A stretch of DNA of 64,000 bases from Spirochaetales bacterium (lineage in GTDB: Bacteria; Spirochaetota; Leptospiria; Leptospirales; Leptonemataceae): contig JABTUL010000002.1 in NCBI GenBank assembly GCA_015075425.1, forward strand, positions 186,001 through 250,000. Reading direction: 5' to 3'. Both the position numbers and the translations under genes were made by a program. Of the stretch, positions 15,625 to 24,663 are shown piece by piece. Positions within the stretch are counted from its first letter, which is position 1, and each line of letters begins with the position of its first letter. The notes beneath the pieces were generated by a model. That model was not told where the DNA came from, did no database searches, and was given only the letters and a program-made list of their open reading frames with translations.

Positions 15625-17970
15625 TCAGGAAAAAATACGCAGAAGGCCGCGCTCGAAGCTTTCCACTGCTGCCCCCACTCCGATGCGAAAATCGACATAA
15701 TCCAGCTCGCCCGGGACAGACATTACCGATTCAGCAGCCCGGACGGACTGCACAAGATCACTGAGGGGCCGGGCCGGCCCGGTCACACCCAGGTAGTGCA
15801 GATCCAGCGAAAACTTCGCAGCCTTCTGCTGGAGAAGTTCACGATCGGCCGGCCGCAGGGAAAGCAAAACACATCCTGCGGATTCACCAAACCACAGCGT
15901 TGCGGGATGGTCCAGGAGGCCGGCCTTTTGCTTGAGAGCAGCCAGAGAATCCGTTTCCAGCCGGAAAAGCTGCACGCTTTCCTGCCAGGCATTGTAGGCA
16001 GCGCGGAATAGTCCGACGGCCAGACCACCAGCCGGCAGGGAGCGGGCCGATTGCAAAAGTCCTTCCCGGGAAGTTTCCAGCAGAAATTCGATCAATCGTT
16101 TTTCCAGGGGCAGATCCAGAACGGGTATGCGCCCGGCCTGCTGGCCATGCATGGCATAGAGGTACTCACTGCCGCCCAGCTCTGGCTGAAAACTTCCCAG
16201 CAGAGCAATGAGCAAACCTTCTTCGCAGAAAAAAGGACCGATGCAGCGGGCGGCTTCATCCAGAAGGCCCACCGTTCCTATGACCGGTGACGGCTGCACC
16301 GGACCGTCATCGCTTTCATTGTAAAAAGAGACATTTCCGCCGGTCACCGGCAGATCCAGGGCCAGACAGGCTTCGCGCATTCCCCGCACCGCCTCTGTAA
16401 ACATATAGTAATTTTCTGGAACGTAGGGGTTGGCAAAATTTAAATTGTTTGTAATACCGATAGGCCGCGCACCGGTACAGGCGACTTTGCGGGCCCCTTC
16501 GGCCACGGCATGCATGGTACCCGTGGCCGGATCCAGATAGACGTAACGCGAATTGCAGTCCGTGCTGGTAGCCAGAGCTTTACTGCTTCCGGGGATACGA
16601 CTCAGGCCGGCCGCGCCTCCCGGACCCTGCAGGCGCACCAGACCCACCTCTGTATCATACTGTTCGTACAGAGGACGGCGTGAGCAAATGTTCAGTGAAC
16701 CAATCAGTTTAAGAAAATCCCCGTGCAAATCCAGGTCGGCTTTGACACGGGTGAAAACATTGAAACCAGAGAGTTCATCGAGATAAGCCGGACGCCTGGT
16801 TTCACGTACGTAACGGGGAGCACCGCCGCCCAGCACCAGAGAATCGGCCGGGAGATCGACACAGAGTCGGCCCTGATGGCGGATACGCAGGCGACCATCA
16901 GAACGGACTGTGCCGATGCAAACAGCGTTCAGACCCCATTTGTTGAAAATCGCTTCAAGTTCAATTTCTTTCCCTTTTTTTACGACGACCAGCATGCGCT
17001 CCTGCGATTCCGATAGCATGATTTCATAGGCGTTCATCCCGGATTCGCGCAAAGGCACCAGATCCAGGTTTAAATCCATGCCGCTGCCACTGCGAGCACT
17101 CATCTCTGATGATGAGCAGGAAAGCCCCGCTGCCCCCATGTCCTGAATGCCGGTGATAATCTTCCGGGAGATCAACTCCAGAGTCGCTTCCAGCAGCAGT
17201 TTTTCCATGAAAGGATCGCCCACCTGAACGGCACTGCGCTTTTCTTCTGTTTCTTTACTTAAATCCTGACTGGCAAAACTGGCACCATGAATGCCATCCC
17301 GACCGGTACTGGCCCCAACGATGTATACGGCATTCCCTGCACCCTCCGCACGGGCAAAAGCCATACTGTCATGGCGCACAATGCCGGCGGTCATAGCATT
17401 GACCAGCGGATTGCGGCTGAAACTCTCATCAAACCGCAGTTCACCGCCAGAGACTGCAATGCCCAGGCAGTTTCCGTAGTCGCCAATACCCTTCACAGCC
17501 CGGGACAGTAAGTATTGATTACGGCCTCTATCCGGTGGACCAAAGCGCAGAGAATTCAGGGAGACCAGCGGCCGCGCACCCATCGTGAAAATATCACGCA
17601 TGATGCCACCCACGCCGGTGGCCGCGCCCTGATAGGGTTCAACGGCCGTGGGATGGTTGTGGCTTTCAATTTTGAAAACCACAGCCAGGCCATCGCCTAT
17701 GTCCAGAGCACCTGCATTTTCTTCTCCTGTCTTTGTCAATGCACGGGGCGAGTCTGATGGCAGAGTTTTCAGTTGCAGAATCGAATTTTTGTAGCTGCAA
17801 TGCTCAGACCAGAGCCCGGAGTACATTCCCAGTTCCGTAACGGTCGGAATCCGTCCCAGGTATTCCTGGATCCTGTCAAATTCCGCAGAGGTAAGGCCAT
17901 GTTCGATAGCATCCCCTACTGTGACCTCTTTTTCTGAGAAAAGCGCTTCGCCGCTTCCGGTTTGAGACAT
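15625..17970 (-). CDS. purL: Phosphoribosylformylglycinamidine synthase, PurL subunit
   Basis: This enzyme of purine biosynthesis converts FGAR to FGAM using ATP and ammonia delivered by PurQ. It has 781 residues, slightly above the 740 typical of the small PurL that works with PurQ and PurS. The N-terminal SEHCSYKNS, the KIESHNHPTAVEPYQGAATGVGG ATP-site text, and the GIQDMGAAGLSCSSSEM motif all match. There is no C-terminal glutaminase domain, as expected for the small type. purQ and purS are not adjacent. It lies 34 nt downstream of the OmpA-type lipoprotein gene in a minus-strand run of envelope genes, an unrelated-looking context. Confidence 0.97.
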   Translation of the reverse strand: MSQTGSGEALFSEKEVTVGDAIEHGLTSAEFDRIQEYLGRIPTVTELGMYSGLWSEHCSYKNSILQLKTLPSDSPRALTKTGEENAGALDIGDGLAVVFKIESHNHPTAVEPYQGAATGVGGIMRDIFTMGARPLVSLNSLRFGPPDRGRNQYLLSRAVKGIGDYGNCLGIAVSGGELRFDESFSRNPLVNAMTAGIVRHDSMAFARAEGAGNAVYIVGASTGRDGIHGASFASQDLSKETEEKRSAVQVGDPFMEKLLLEATLELISRKIITGIQDMGAAGLSCSSSEMSARSGSGMDLNLDLVPLRESGMNAYEIMLSESQERMLVVVKKGKEIELEAIFNKWGLNAVCIGTVRSDGRLRIRHQGRLCVDLPADSLVLGGGAPRYVRETRRPAYLDELSGFNVFTRVKADLDLHGDFLKLIGSLNICSRRPLYEQYDTEVGLVRLQGPGGAAGLSRIPGSSKALATSTDCNSRYVYLDPATGTMHAVAEGARKVACTGARPIGITNNLNFANPYVPENYYMFTEAVRGMREACLALDLPVTGGNVSFYNESDDGPVQPSPVIGTVGLLDEAARCIGPFFCEEGLLIALLGSFQPELGGSEYLYAMHGQQAGRIPVLDLPLEKRLIEFLLETSREGLLQSARSLPAGGLAVGLFRAAYNAWQESVQLFRLETDSLAALKQKAGLLDHPATLWFGESAGCVLLSLRPADRELLQQKAAKFSLDLHYLGVTGPARPLSDLVQSVRAAESVMSVPGELDYVDFRIGVGAAVESFERGLLRIFS

Positions 17971-18004
17971 ACGGAGGACAGGCTACAGGCGCGTAAAAGG
18001 CAGG

Positions 18005-18871
18005 CTACTGCGATTTGGGCTCAAGCAGCTGGAAAAACTGATCGAGTTCCGGTAGAATGGTGATACGTGTGCGCCGGTTGCTGGCCCGGCCCGCGGCATC
18101 ATCATTGGAAGCGATAGGCTTGTATTCGCCGCGGCCGGCAGCAATCAGTCTGGCCGGACTCAGGCCGTAGCTATTCTGTAAGAGGCGCACGATGGCCGTT
18201 GATCGTTTGACACTCAAATCCCAGTTGTCGCGCAAAACACCGGCAGAGTACGGCACGTTATCGGTATGGCCCTCGATCATGATTTCCATTCCGGGTTGCT
18301 CTTTAAGCACCCGGGCCACCTTTCCTAAAATCGTTTTGGCCCCGGCTGTAAGCTCATGACTGCCGCTACGGAATAGCAGCTTGTCTGATAAGTCGATGAA
18401 TACCACACCCTTATCGACTTTGATCTCGATCTCTTCTGCCTGTTCATTGCCCAGAGCACCTTTCAAATTGAGGACCAGATTCATATTCATGGCATCTTTT
18501 CTGGCCATGAAGTCCTGAATGTTCTGGATGTAGGCATCCTTGGCTCCCAGACTGTCCAGGGACTTACGGATGCTATCTGCCTGTGATGAGGAAATCACGG
18601 ACATACTTTCCAGATGTTTCAGGGTAGCGGTGTTGTGTTCTTTGAGGTAGGCAATCTGCTTGTTCAAATCCGCGACCTTATCTTCCAGTTCTTTGTTCTG
18701 GTTCTCAAGGACAGTCCTTTGATTGCCCAGTTCCTGCTGCTCCTGTTGGCACTGCTTGAGATCTGCCTCAAGGAGCTGCTCTTTGTTCTCCGGCATCTCC
18801 CTGGCCGCTGAACTTTTACAATACGATAGCAGGGAAAGGGTAAGCAAAACAAAAAGCCATGTGGTCCGCAT
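18005..18871 (-). CDS. OmpA-domain lipoprotein with coiled coil
   Basis: The 288-residue protein has a lipobox ending in SYC (Cys18). Residues about 28-80 form a coiled coil (Gln/Glu/Leu-rich). The C-terminal half is an OmpA/MotB peptidoglycan-binding domain: VFIDLSDKLLFRSGSHEL, IEGHTDNVPY, NWDLSVKRSTAIVRLL, GRGEYKPIASN and NRRTRI, including the Asp and Arg that bind diaminopimelate. It probably tethers an envelope membrane to the cell wall. It is the fourth gene in a minus-strand run after the TPR lipoprotein, dprA and another lipoprotein. Confidence 0.92.
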   Translation of the reverse strand: MRTTWLFVLLTLSLLSYCKSSAAREMPENKEQLLEADLKQCQQEQQELGNQRTVLENQNKELEDKVADLNKQIAYLKEHNTATLKHLESMSVISSSQADSIRKSLDSLGAKDAYIQNIQDFMARKDAMNMNLVLNLKGALGNEQAEEIEIKVDKGVVFIDLSDKLLFRSGSHELTAGAKTILGKVARVLKEQPGMEIMIEGHTDNVPYSAGVLRDNWDLSVKRSTAIVRLLQNSYGLSPARLIAAGRGEYKPIASNDDAAGRASNRRTRITILPELDQFFQLLEPKSQ

Positions 18872-18897
18872 GGTTGTAATTATCGGACAGGTCAGGG

Positions 18898-19542
18898 TTA
18901 ATCTTTGAGAACGGGAACACGCCTGAACCAGCGTGTAACAAGGTCCGGTATCTGTCCGGGTTCAAATTCAGAATGACTGCGCACGGCCTCGCCGGACATG
19001 AGCACATAGCCTTCTTCGACGGAAATGAGTCGGCCTGTGTAAGACAGCCTGATCTTATCCTGGAACCACCCTTTTTCCATGCTGATATTCACCTCGGCAA
19101 AGTAGAGGGCATCTGCGCTGGCCAGTTGTCCCACTTCCTTACGATCGGCACTGGAAAGACCGCTCTGACTGAAGGTGATTTCTTTATAGATGGATGCCAT
19201 CCGATCGCGCTCCACGGGTAGAAATCCACGCTCCAGAAAATTCCGATGGATGGATTCAAGAGCCAGGGAATGGAGGTCTCCGGTTTGATCCCCTGAGGAG
19301 CCGCGGCCACTCACCTTGACCCCCAGCCATTTCCCCACGTTCTGGTACAAAAAACGATCCAGCAAATCCACGTATTTGTTGAGTGGAGAGGTATTGCCGC
19401 GGTTGCGGACCAAATTCACGCCCACATGTACCACAGCGATTCGCGGGTACATAGAAAGAACGCTGCGCCGCTGCACTGCCACCTGGCTACCCGAACAGCT
19501 GACGAGCAGGAGGAGGACTGCGGACCATTTCAAAAACAACAT
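18898..19542 (-). CDS. Lipoprotein of unknown function
   Basis: This 214-residue protein starts at ATG 19540-19542, giving a signal peptide with lipobox LLVSC (Cys16); a longer in-frame start (19587) would spoil the signal. The text YPRIAVVHVGVNL and the later LASADALYFAEVNISME strand-helix-strand pattern recall the CsgG/TolB-N-like fold of periplasmic lipoproteins that sense or assemble envelope components. That resemblance is weak. It lies between dprA (52 nt away) and the OmpA-type lipoprotein gene (26 nt away), so co-transcription is likely. Confidence 0.75.
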   Translation of the reverse strand: MLFLKWSAVLLLLVSCSGSQVAVQRRSVLSMYPRIAVVHVGVNLVRNRGNTSPLNKYVDLLDRFLYQNVGKWLGVKVSGRGSSGDQTGDLHSLALESIHRNFLERGFLPVERDRMASIYKEITFSQSGLSSADRKEVGQLASADALYFAEVNISMEKGWFQDKIRLSYTGRLISVEEGYVLMSGEAVRSHSEFEPGQIPDLVTRWFRRVPVLKD

Positions 19543-19594
19543 AGCAAGAACATCAGAGCCACCTTCCAATTGGTTGCTGGCAAGCACAAAAGGT

Positions 19595-20524
19595 TCAGTC
19601 GAGTTTCAAAGAAAATGAGGGCAATATACCGTATTCATCCCCTCCCAGGTAGCGCAATTGACCCAGGGCCTTCGCCTCAAAGAAAAGTAGCTGCTCGCGC
19701 CGATTCACCCGGGGACGGCACAGCACCCGACCCTCCAGGCGCAACGGGCGGGCACCCTCAAAGAGAAGCCGGCGATTGCCGGCATTGGCTACTCCAGAAA
19801 GTCGGTCATCATCAAATACCAGCACCTCCCGGCCTTCTTCCAGGGCAAACTCTGCGGTGATCAACGCTCCGCTGCGCGCCGGGGCCTGCATGATGGCCAC
19901 GGTGGGAGCAAGCCCGGCTATGATCCGATTGCGCCGCGGGAAATGCCCGGCGTAGGCCGCCGTGCCTGGCGGATATTCAGACAAAAGCAGGATGGGTTTT
20001 TTCAACAAATACAGGTGAGAGAGCGGGGATGGTCGATCCACACAGGAGGCCAGAACGGCAATGGTGCTGCGCCTTCTAAGCTGAGAGCGTTCATGGGCCA
20101 CACGATCGATTCCCAGGGCAAAACCCGAAACAATCGCCTGCTCTGAACTATCAACCAGAAGCTCCGTGGCCAGAACGGAAACCGGGTCCGGTTTGCGTGT
20201 GCCGACAATCGAGAGAGCCGGCTCGGCTAAGAATTCCAGCGGGCCTTTGTGGAAAAGGACCACAGGGGGATCAAAAATCCTTCGTAAATTATCGGGGTAA
20301 CGATCTTCCCAGATGCAAAAAGCCTGGCAGTCGCGGCCCATAGGGGATAGAGAGCGCGCTGCCGCGCGAGCGCGTTCGCGAACATTCAGGGGAAAGTAGT
20401 GGGCTAAAAAATCGCTGAAGGCCGCATCGCCCGGTGCCACCTTCCAGCCGCCATTGCGATACAGGTTGCGGTTGTACGGCAAAAAGGCCAGGTAAAGAAG
20501 TTCCTCACTGCATCCGAAGTTCAC
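19595..20524 (-). CDS. dprA: DNA-processing protein DprA/Smf
   Basis: DprA binds incoming single-stranded DNA and loads RecA during natural transformation; it is also kept in many non-competent bacteria. The start is taken as GTG 20522-20524, which overlaps the upstream gene by 20 bp; the longer frame from 20611 reads through the upstream gene's coding region. The protein then has 309 residues. The Rossmann-like core is visible: LSIVGTRKPDPVS, AIVSGFALGIDRVAHE (the SGxAxGID motif), FPRRNRIIAGL and RSGALITAEFALEEGREV. The GTR and RNRIIAGL motifs match the family. There is no clear C-terminal winged helix beyond residue 280. Confidence 0.9.
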   Translation of the reverse strand: MNFGCSEELLYLAFLPYNRNLYRNGGWKVAPGDAAFSDFLAHYFPLNVRERARAAARSLSPMGRDCQAFCIWEDRYPDNLRRIFDPPVVLFHKGPLEFLAEPALSIVGTRKPDPVSVLATELLVDSSEQAIVSGFALGIDRVAHERSQLRRRSTIAVLASCVDRPSPLSHLYLLKKPILLLSEYPPGTAAYAGHFPRRNRIIAGLAPTVAIMQAPARSGALITAEFALEEGREVLVFDDDRLSGVANAGNRRLLFEGARPLRLEGRVLCRPRVNRREQLLFFEAKALGQLRYLGGDEYGILPSFSLKLD

Positions 20525-21371
20525 AACCAGGCCGGCGCTCCAGACAGATTTCCAGCATCTCAATATTTTTCCCCGCCTGAATGTACTGCTGGTTTTTCTG
20601 CAAATCGCCAATCACACCTTTCTTTTGTAAATCGGCCAGTCGTTCCTGTAAGAGCCGGTACTGCCGTAGACCTTCAGCCAGCTCACCGGACTCCACCTCC
20701 AGGTGCGCCAGAGTGAAGTAGGCGGGGATATTCAACTCTTCCTTAGCGATCACTTCGCGCAAAAGATCGCGAGCACGACTGGAGTCGCGTAGCTCATTGT
20801 GCGGTACTTTTCCGTAAAGAAGCGCCAGCTGGTATGAGGATCGTGTGTCTTCAGGCTCAACTACTTTCATCCGCGAAAAGAGATCCACCGCTGCCTGCCA
20901 GCGCTTACGTTCCCAGCCCATTACACGCGAAGCATTGGCATAGCACAGACCCGCTTCAAAAAGCAGGTCGCCGTGAATGTAATGTTTTTGTAAAGAAAGA
21001 TTTATATATGGCAAAGCAGCTTCAAATTCCGGCTCAGTTGCGTTGGCCGGTGGCAACTGGTTTTGCAGAGCTCCATCAAAATAACGAATTCCTTCCTCAA
21101 AGCGATTGCTATTCATGTAGGCGCGAGCGATTTTCCAGGCAAGCTGCCCCTGGTGGTTGGATTCCTGGACCAGCTCATGAATCTTCTTGTGCAGCTCCTG
21201 AGCGCGGCTTCTGCTCAGAGCCAGATCGCGTTCCCATTTCTTGAGTTCCTCCTCCTGCATTTCCCGGGCCCGGCTGTGCCTGCTCTGAACGCCCCAGTTG
21301 CGAATGGAATCGCCAGCTTGCTCACAGGAGAATAAAACCAAACAAAAAACCAGAATCACGTTTGCCCGCAT
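20505..21371 (-). CDS. TPR-containing lipoprotein
   Basis: The protein has 288 residues from ATG 21369-21371, giving a signal peptide with lipobox LFSC (Cys16). The first mature part is a charged coiled coil (about 35-75). Then come TPR-like helix pairs: AWKIARAYMNSNRFEEGIRYFDGAL, LFEAGLCYANASRVMGWERKRWQAAVDLF and YFTLAHLEVESGELAEGLRQYRLL. TPR lipoproteins serve as scaffolds in envelope assembly, but the partner is unknown. It heads the minus-strand run (this gene, dprA, lipoprotein, OmpA lipoprotein, purL, LruC). Its start codon lies 59 bp from the divergent rimI-like gene. Confidence 0.85.
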   Translation of the reverse strand: MRANVILVFCLVLFSCEQAGDSIRNWGVQSRHSRAREMQEEELKKWERDLALSRSRAQELHKKIHELVQESNHQGQLAWKIARAYMNSNRFEEGIRYFDGALQNQLPPANATEPEFEAALPYINLSLQKHYIHGDLLFEAGLCYANASRVMGWERKRWQAAVDLFSRMKVVEPEDTRSSYQLALLYGKVPHNELRDSSRARDLLREVIAKEELNIPAYFTLAHLEVESGELAEGLRQYRLLQERLADLQKKGVIGDLQKNQQYIQAGKNIEMLEICLERRPGCELRMQ

Positions 21372-21430
21372 ACCAGGAAGGGGTGTATGAAGGGGCCTTC
21401 GTTGCACGCTTTTTTTGCCGATCTAAAACC

Positions 21431-21907
21431 ATGAAACACCTGTCGGGAATCGTTGCCCGCCTTGAAGCCGAGTGTTTTCCCAGGCCATGGTCGGAAGAGA
21501 TGATTGCCGGAACCCTGGAAAATGGATGTCTCCTGCTCTACCGGGCCGGGCAGAGTCTGTTTCTATCTGACCCGCTCCCCGATGGACCTTTTACAGACAG
21601 CACAGAGAGCTATGAAGGGTATGTGCTGGCCCAGGACATTGCCGGGGACCTGGAAATTCTCCGGATGGCCATCCTTCCCCCGGTACGGGGCCAGGGCAAG
21701 GGGGAAAAGCTGCTGGGCGAATTCCTGGCTGCTGTTCGTAAAAAAAGAGGTACGGGTAGCTGGAAGATCCTGCTGGAAGTATCCGAAAATAACCTGGTGG
21801 CCCGTAAACTTTATGCACGCTGTGGCTTTCAGCTCCTCAGCCATCGAAAAAACTATTACCCCGGAGGAGAGGCCGCACTGATCCTGCAGCGCCTGGAAAT
21901 CGTATGA
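21431..21907 (+). CDS. rimI: GNAT N-acetyltransferase, RimI-like
   Basis: This 158-residue protein starts at ATG 21431. It has the acetyl-CoA-binding region of GNAT enzymes (LEILRMAILPPVRGQGKGEKLL, the Q/RxxGxG/A loop) and the RimI-style C-terminus, EVSENNLVARKLYARCGFQ followed by RKNYY. RimI acetylates the N-terminal alanine of ribosomal protein S18; related enzymes modify other N-termini. An insertion near residues 40-62 makes the early part longer than usual. The stop overlaps the next gene's start (ATGA), so they are co-translated. Confidence 0.82.
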   Translation: MKHLSGIVARLEAECFPRPWSEEMIAGTLENGCLLLYRAGQSLFLSDPLPDGPFTDSTESYEGYVLAQDIAGDLEILRMAILPPVRGQGKGEKLLGEFLAAVRKKRGTGSWKILLEVSENNLVARKLYARCGFQLLSHRKNYYPGGEAALILQRLEIV

Positions 21908-22257
21908 CACCGCAACAAACCTTTTTACTCAACGCCATCATCATTTTTCTGTGCCAGATGGGTGCGGCCAGCCTGGCTCTGTATTTGGCTCATCAGGCAC
22001 TGGCCCACATTCCCATGGCCCAGAAGTTCCTGCAGACGTCAGTGGGACAGCTTGTTCTTTTTCTGATCAACCTGACTGTATCGATCATACTTTGCTACTG
22101 GATTTTGCCTTTGCGTACTCTACACGCCCTTTACCTGATCACCAACCCGGCTGTTTTTGTCTGGCCCGACATCGTCTTTTCCGGCCTGCTTCTGTCCCGG
22201 GCAAGTTACATGTGGCACTGGTTGTTTCGCTATCTGGAAAGACGATCTGTCGGATAA
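21904..22257 (+). CDS. Small integral membrane protein of unknown function
   Basis: This 117-residue protein overlaps the rimI-like stop codon by four bases. It has three to four hydrophobic segments (about 9-31, 47-66, 72-80 and 84-98) with few charges outside the C-terminus, which ends in RYLERRSVG. No domain is recognised. The last 28 bases overlap the convergent murB gene. Translational coupling supports expression with the acetyltransferase. Confidence 0.65.
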   Translation: MTPQQTFLLNAIIIFLCQMGAASLALYLAHQALAHIPMAQKFLQTSVGQLVLFLINLTVSIILCYWILPLRTLHALYLITNPAVFVWPDIVFSGLLLSRASYMWHWLFRYLERRSVG

Positions 22258-23270
22258 ACGATCGGTTCCATTTCCAGCCTTACCCCGGTCTTCTCCTGAA
22301 CCGCATTCTGGATAAAATGGGCCAGAGCAATGAGTTCCCTGGCGCTGTTTCCTTCGCTGATCAAAGACAGGCTGTGCCAGGGAGATACAGCAGCAGTGCT
22401 GCCTGCCTGACGGAACCCTCTGGAAATACCGCAGGCTTCAATCAGGAAAGCAGCGGAGATTTTAAAACGGCCTTCTGTCGCGGGGTATACAGGTAACCCT
22501 GGTAATTGCTCCTGCAAGGTTCGGGTCTCTGCCGGGGAAAGAATCGGGTTGAGGAAAAAAGATCCACAAGAACGTGGACAGGGTGGCTCCGCGAGCATGC
22601 CTTTAGCGGCGCGCAAAGCAAGAACTGTGGAACGCACTTCAGCCAGACCGGGATCACCCTTCAGCCGGGATTTTAGCTCCGGGTAATTGATCCGCGGAGT
22701 CCCGCCTGCCTCGAGGGCAAAATGCACACAGGTTATGATGTAGCGTTGTCCCTCTGTTGTCTTAAAAAAACTACTACGATAATCAAATAAACAATCGGCA
22801 TTCCGAAAGGACATGCTCTCACCGGTCCGGCTATCCAGAACATCTACTTTTTGAATCACCGTCGACACTTCCTGACCGTAGGCCCCTACATTCTGCACGG
22901 GAACACTGCCCACCTGACCGGGAATCCCGGAAAGACATTCCACGCCGGCCAGACCCCCGATAACACAGGATTCGACCAGGCTATCCCAGCTTTCCCCCGC
23001 CCGCACGCTCAAATGGACTGTATGAGCCTTCTCCTGCCGCTGTGTACCGCGCAGAGCTATTTGCAAGACAAGGCCCGGAAAACCGGCATCGTCAAAGACC
23101 ACATTGCTTCCGCCACCCAGAACAAAGAGGGCGAGTTTCCTTTCCCGTGCAAACTGAAGTCCCTCCCGTATTTCTTCTTCATCAACTGCTCGTAAAAAAT
23201 ACCGGGCCGGCCCTCCGAGTCCAATCGTGGTCAGCGGTGCCAGAGGCACGTTTTCCTGAATAGCGATCAT
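22230..23270 (-). CDS. murB: UDP-N-acetylenolpyruvoylglucosamine reductase
   Basis: MurB reduces the enolpyruvyl group to form UDP-MurNAc, the second step of cytoplasmic peptidoglycan precursor synthesis. It has 346 residues and the FAD-binding motifs: LFVLGGGSNVVF, GIPGQVGSVPVQNVGAYGQE, the YRSSFFK tyrosine loop of type I enzymes, and CGSFFLNP with the catalytic Ser. A glutamate near the C-terminus in LEMEPIVY completes the set. The start overlaps the mazG stop codon (ATGA-type overlap at 23267-23270), so mazG and murB are coupled. Confidence 0.95.
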   Translation of the reverse strand: MIAIQENVPLAPLTTIGLGGPARYFLRAVDEEEIREGLQFARERKLALFVLGGGSNVVFDDAGFPGLVLQIALRGTQRQEKAHTVHLSVRAGESWDSLVESCVIGGLAGVECLSGIPGQVGSVPVQNVGAYGQEVSTVIQKVDVLDSRTGESMSFRNADCLFDYRSSFFKTTEGQRYIITCVHFALEAGGTPRINYPELKSRLKGDPGLAEVRSTVLALRAAKGMLAEPPCPRSCGSFFLNPILSPAETRTLQEQLPGLPVYPATEGRFKISAAFLIEACGISRGFRQAGSTAAVSPWHSLSLISEGNSARELIALAHFIQNAVQEKTGVRLEMEPIVYPTDRLSR

Positions 23271-24028
23271 TGGCTTTGTCTGGCAACATTCCAGGCTTCA
23301 TCAACATCCAGATCCGGGTTTTTTTGCCGCAACACATTCCACGCTCCATAGCGCGTAAGGAATTTATCGCTGGCGCGATGGAGCGCGGCTTCCGCGTCCA
23401 GCCCCAGATGGCGAGCCAGTTGGGTTAGACTGAAAAGGAGATCCCCCAGTTCTTCTTCGATATTGGTTGATTCCTCCATCGCGCCGGCAAGTTCGCGCTC
23501 TTCTTCGCGGACCTTTTCCAGCACCGCTGGGGCTGAAGACCAGTCCAGACCGGAGCGCCCTGCCAGCATGCCGATTTTCTGGGCCCTCTGCAGGGCTGTG
23601 AGGAAATTCGTTTTTTTGCGAATCTCGCCGACGGGATCATTCTGTGCAGCCGCCGGACCTTTTTCCGTCGCTTTGATCTTTTCCCAGTTTTCCAGAATTT
23701 CTGCCTGATCTTTGACCACTGCATCTGCAAATACATGGGGATGACGGCGGATGAGTTTGGCATTGATTCCGCCAGCTATTGCGGCCAGATCAAAACGCTC
23801 TGTCTCTTCCCCGAGCCGCGCCAGAAAAAAGACAAGAAACAGCACATCACCGAGTTCTTCGCTCAGAGCCTCAAAATCCTCAGTGTGGATCGCTCCAAGC
23901 ACTTCATGCACTTCTTCCAGCAGATAAGCACGCATCGTCTGAAAATTTTGAGCCCGGTCCCATTCACAGCCTCCAGGATCGCGCAGTCGATCCACCGTTC
24001 TTTTCAGTTCCAGGAGCGAATCAAGCAT
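23267..24028 (-). CDS. mazG: Nucleoside triphosphate pyrophosphohydrolase
   Basis: MazG cleaves NTPs and dNTPs to monophosphates and pyrophosphate, cleaning the pool or lowering ppGpp-related stress. The 253-residue length fits the two-domain type. Each half carries EExxE...ExxD helices: LLEEVHEVLGAIH with LSEELGDVLFLVFFLARL, and VREEERELAGA with IEEELGDLLFSLTQLARHLG. RHPHVFAD and NWEKIKATEK match the conserved core of the family. It is coupled to murB. The divergent biotin-carrier gene starts 55 bp upstream. Confidence 0.95.
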   Translation of the reverse strand: MLDSLLELKRTVDRLRDPGGCEWDRAQNFQTMRAYLLEEVHEVLGAIHTEDFEALSEELGDVLFLVFFLARLGEETERFDLAAIAGGINAKLIRRHPHVFADAVVKDQAEILENWEKIKATEKGPAAAQNDPVGEIRKKTNFLTALQRAQKIGMLAGRSGLDWSSAPAVLEKVREEERELAGAMEESTNIEEELGDLLFSLTQLARHLGLDAEAALHRASDKFLTRYGAWNVLRQKNPDLDVDEAWNVARQSQ

Positions 24029-24082
24029 ACGACGAGAAAAGTTCTGTCAGCGCCGCAAGCAAATACTTTTGCTTTACTCTTC

Positions 24083-24604
24083 ATGCCCGCCGATGCGCAA
24101 TGCGCTGTGATCAAGAAATTCGAGCAGGATGGAGTGCCGATTCAGCTTTCCACGACAAAAGCTAACCGCGGCTTTCTGGTAGCCCAGAGCATAAAAGATC
24201 AGCCGGCCACAGAAATTCGGGTGCTATCGTTTCAAACAGTGGGCCAGCGTTTTTTTCTGGAAACAGAAGAAGGAATGTGTGAAGGATCGTTTGTTTGCGT
24301 TGAAGACGAAATTTTCATCCACCTGGCTGGCCATTCCTACCACTTCAAAGCACCCCCGCGCCATCCGGTGCAGGGCGGTTCAGGAGAATACAAAAGCCCG
24401 CTACCCGGGAAGGTCATCCAGCTTGCCGTGAAAGTCGGGGATAGCGTCCAGACCGGTCAGAGCCTGGCTATCGTTGAAGCCATGAAAATGGAAAATGCCA
24501 TCAAAGCGGATCGCGATGGCACGGTTACAGAAATCCTCTGCGAGAAAGATGAGATTGTCGGTCAGGGCCAGGTGCTCATCCGCGTACAGCCGCTATCCGC
24601 ATAG
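24083..24604 (+). CDS. Biotin carboxyl carrier-type protein
   Basis: This 173-residue protein is taken from ATG 24083; the frame is open further upstream across mazG, but that part reads as shadow. The C-terminal 75 residues form a biotinyl/lipoyl domain: SPLPGKVIQLAVKVGD, then the biotinylation motif EAMKMEN with Lys135, then a DGTVTEILCEKDEIVGQGQVL strand set. The first 90 residues are a beta-rich domain like those in the carrier subunit of acyl-CoA carboxylases. The catalytic partners (biotin carboxylase and carboxyltransferase) are not next to it. It may serve propionyl- or acetyl-CoA carboxylase, or a decarboxylase pump; sequence alone cannot decide. Confidence 0.82.
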   Translation: MPADAQCAVIKKFEQDGVPIQLSTTKANRGFLVAQSIKDQPATEIRVLSFQTVGQRFFLETEEGMCEGSFVCVEDEIFIHLAGHSYHFKAPPRHPVQGGSGEYKSPLPGKVIQLAVKVGDSVQTGQSLAIVEAMKMENAIKADRDGTVTEILCEKDEIVGQGQVLIRVQPLSA

Positions 24605-24663
24605 CGGCAGCAGCCAGTGGTAAGGGTCGGCTGCGGCCCCCCACTGCTTCATGAGACTCCGGG

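Noticed and set aside
15590-15640. A CCTGAGCAGG element with T-rich flanks after purL, considered as a terminator
   Set aside because: The stem is only four base pairs with a two-base loop, too small to fold.
24605-24663. Complementary GC-rich segments between the biotin-carrier gene and nqrA
   Set aside because: Several alternative pairings exist but none is followed by a T-run, so no terminator is claimed.
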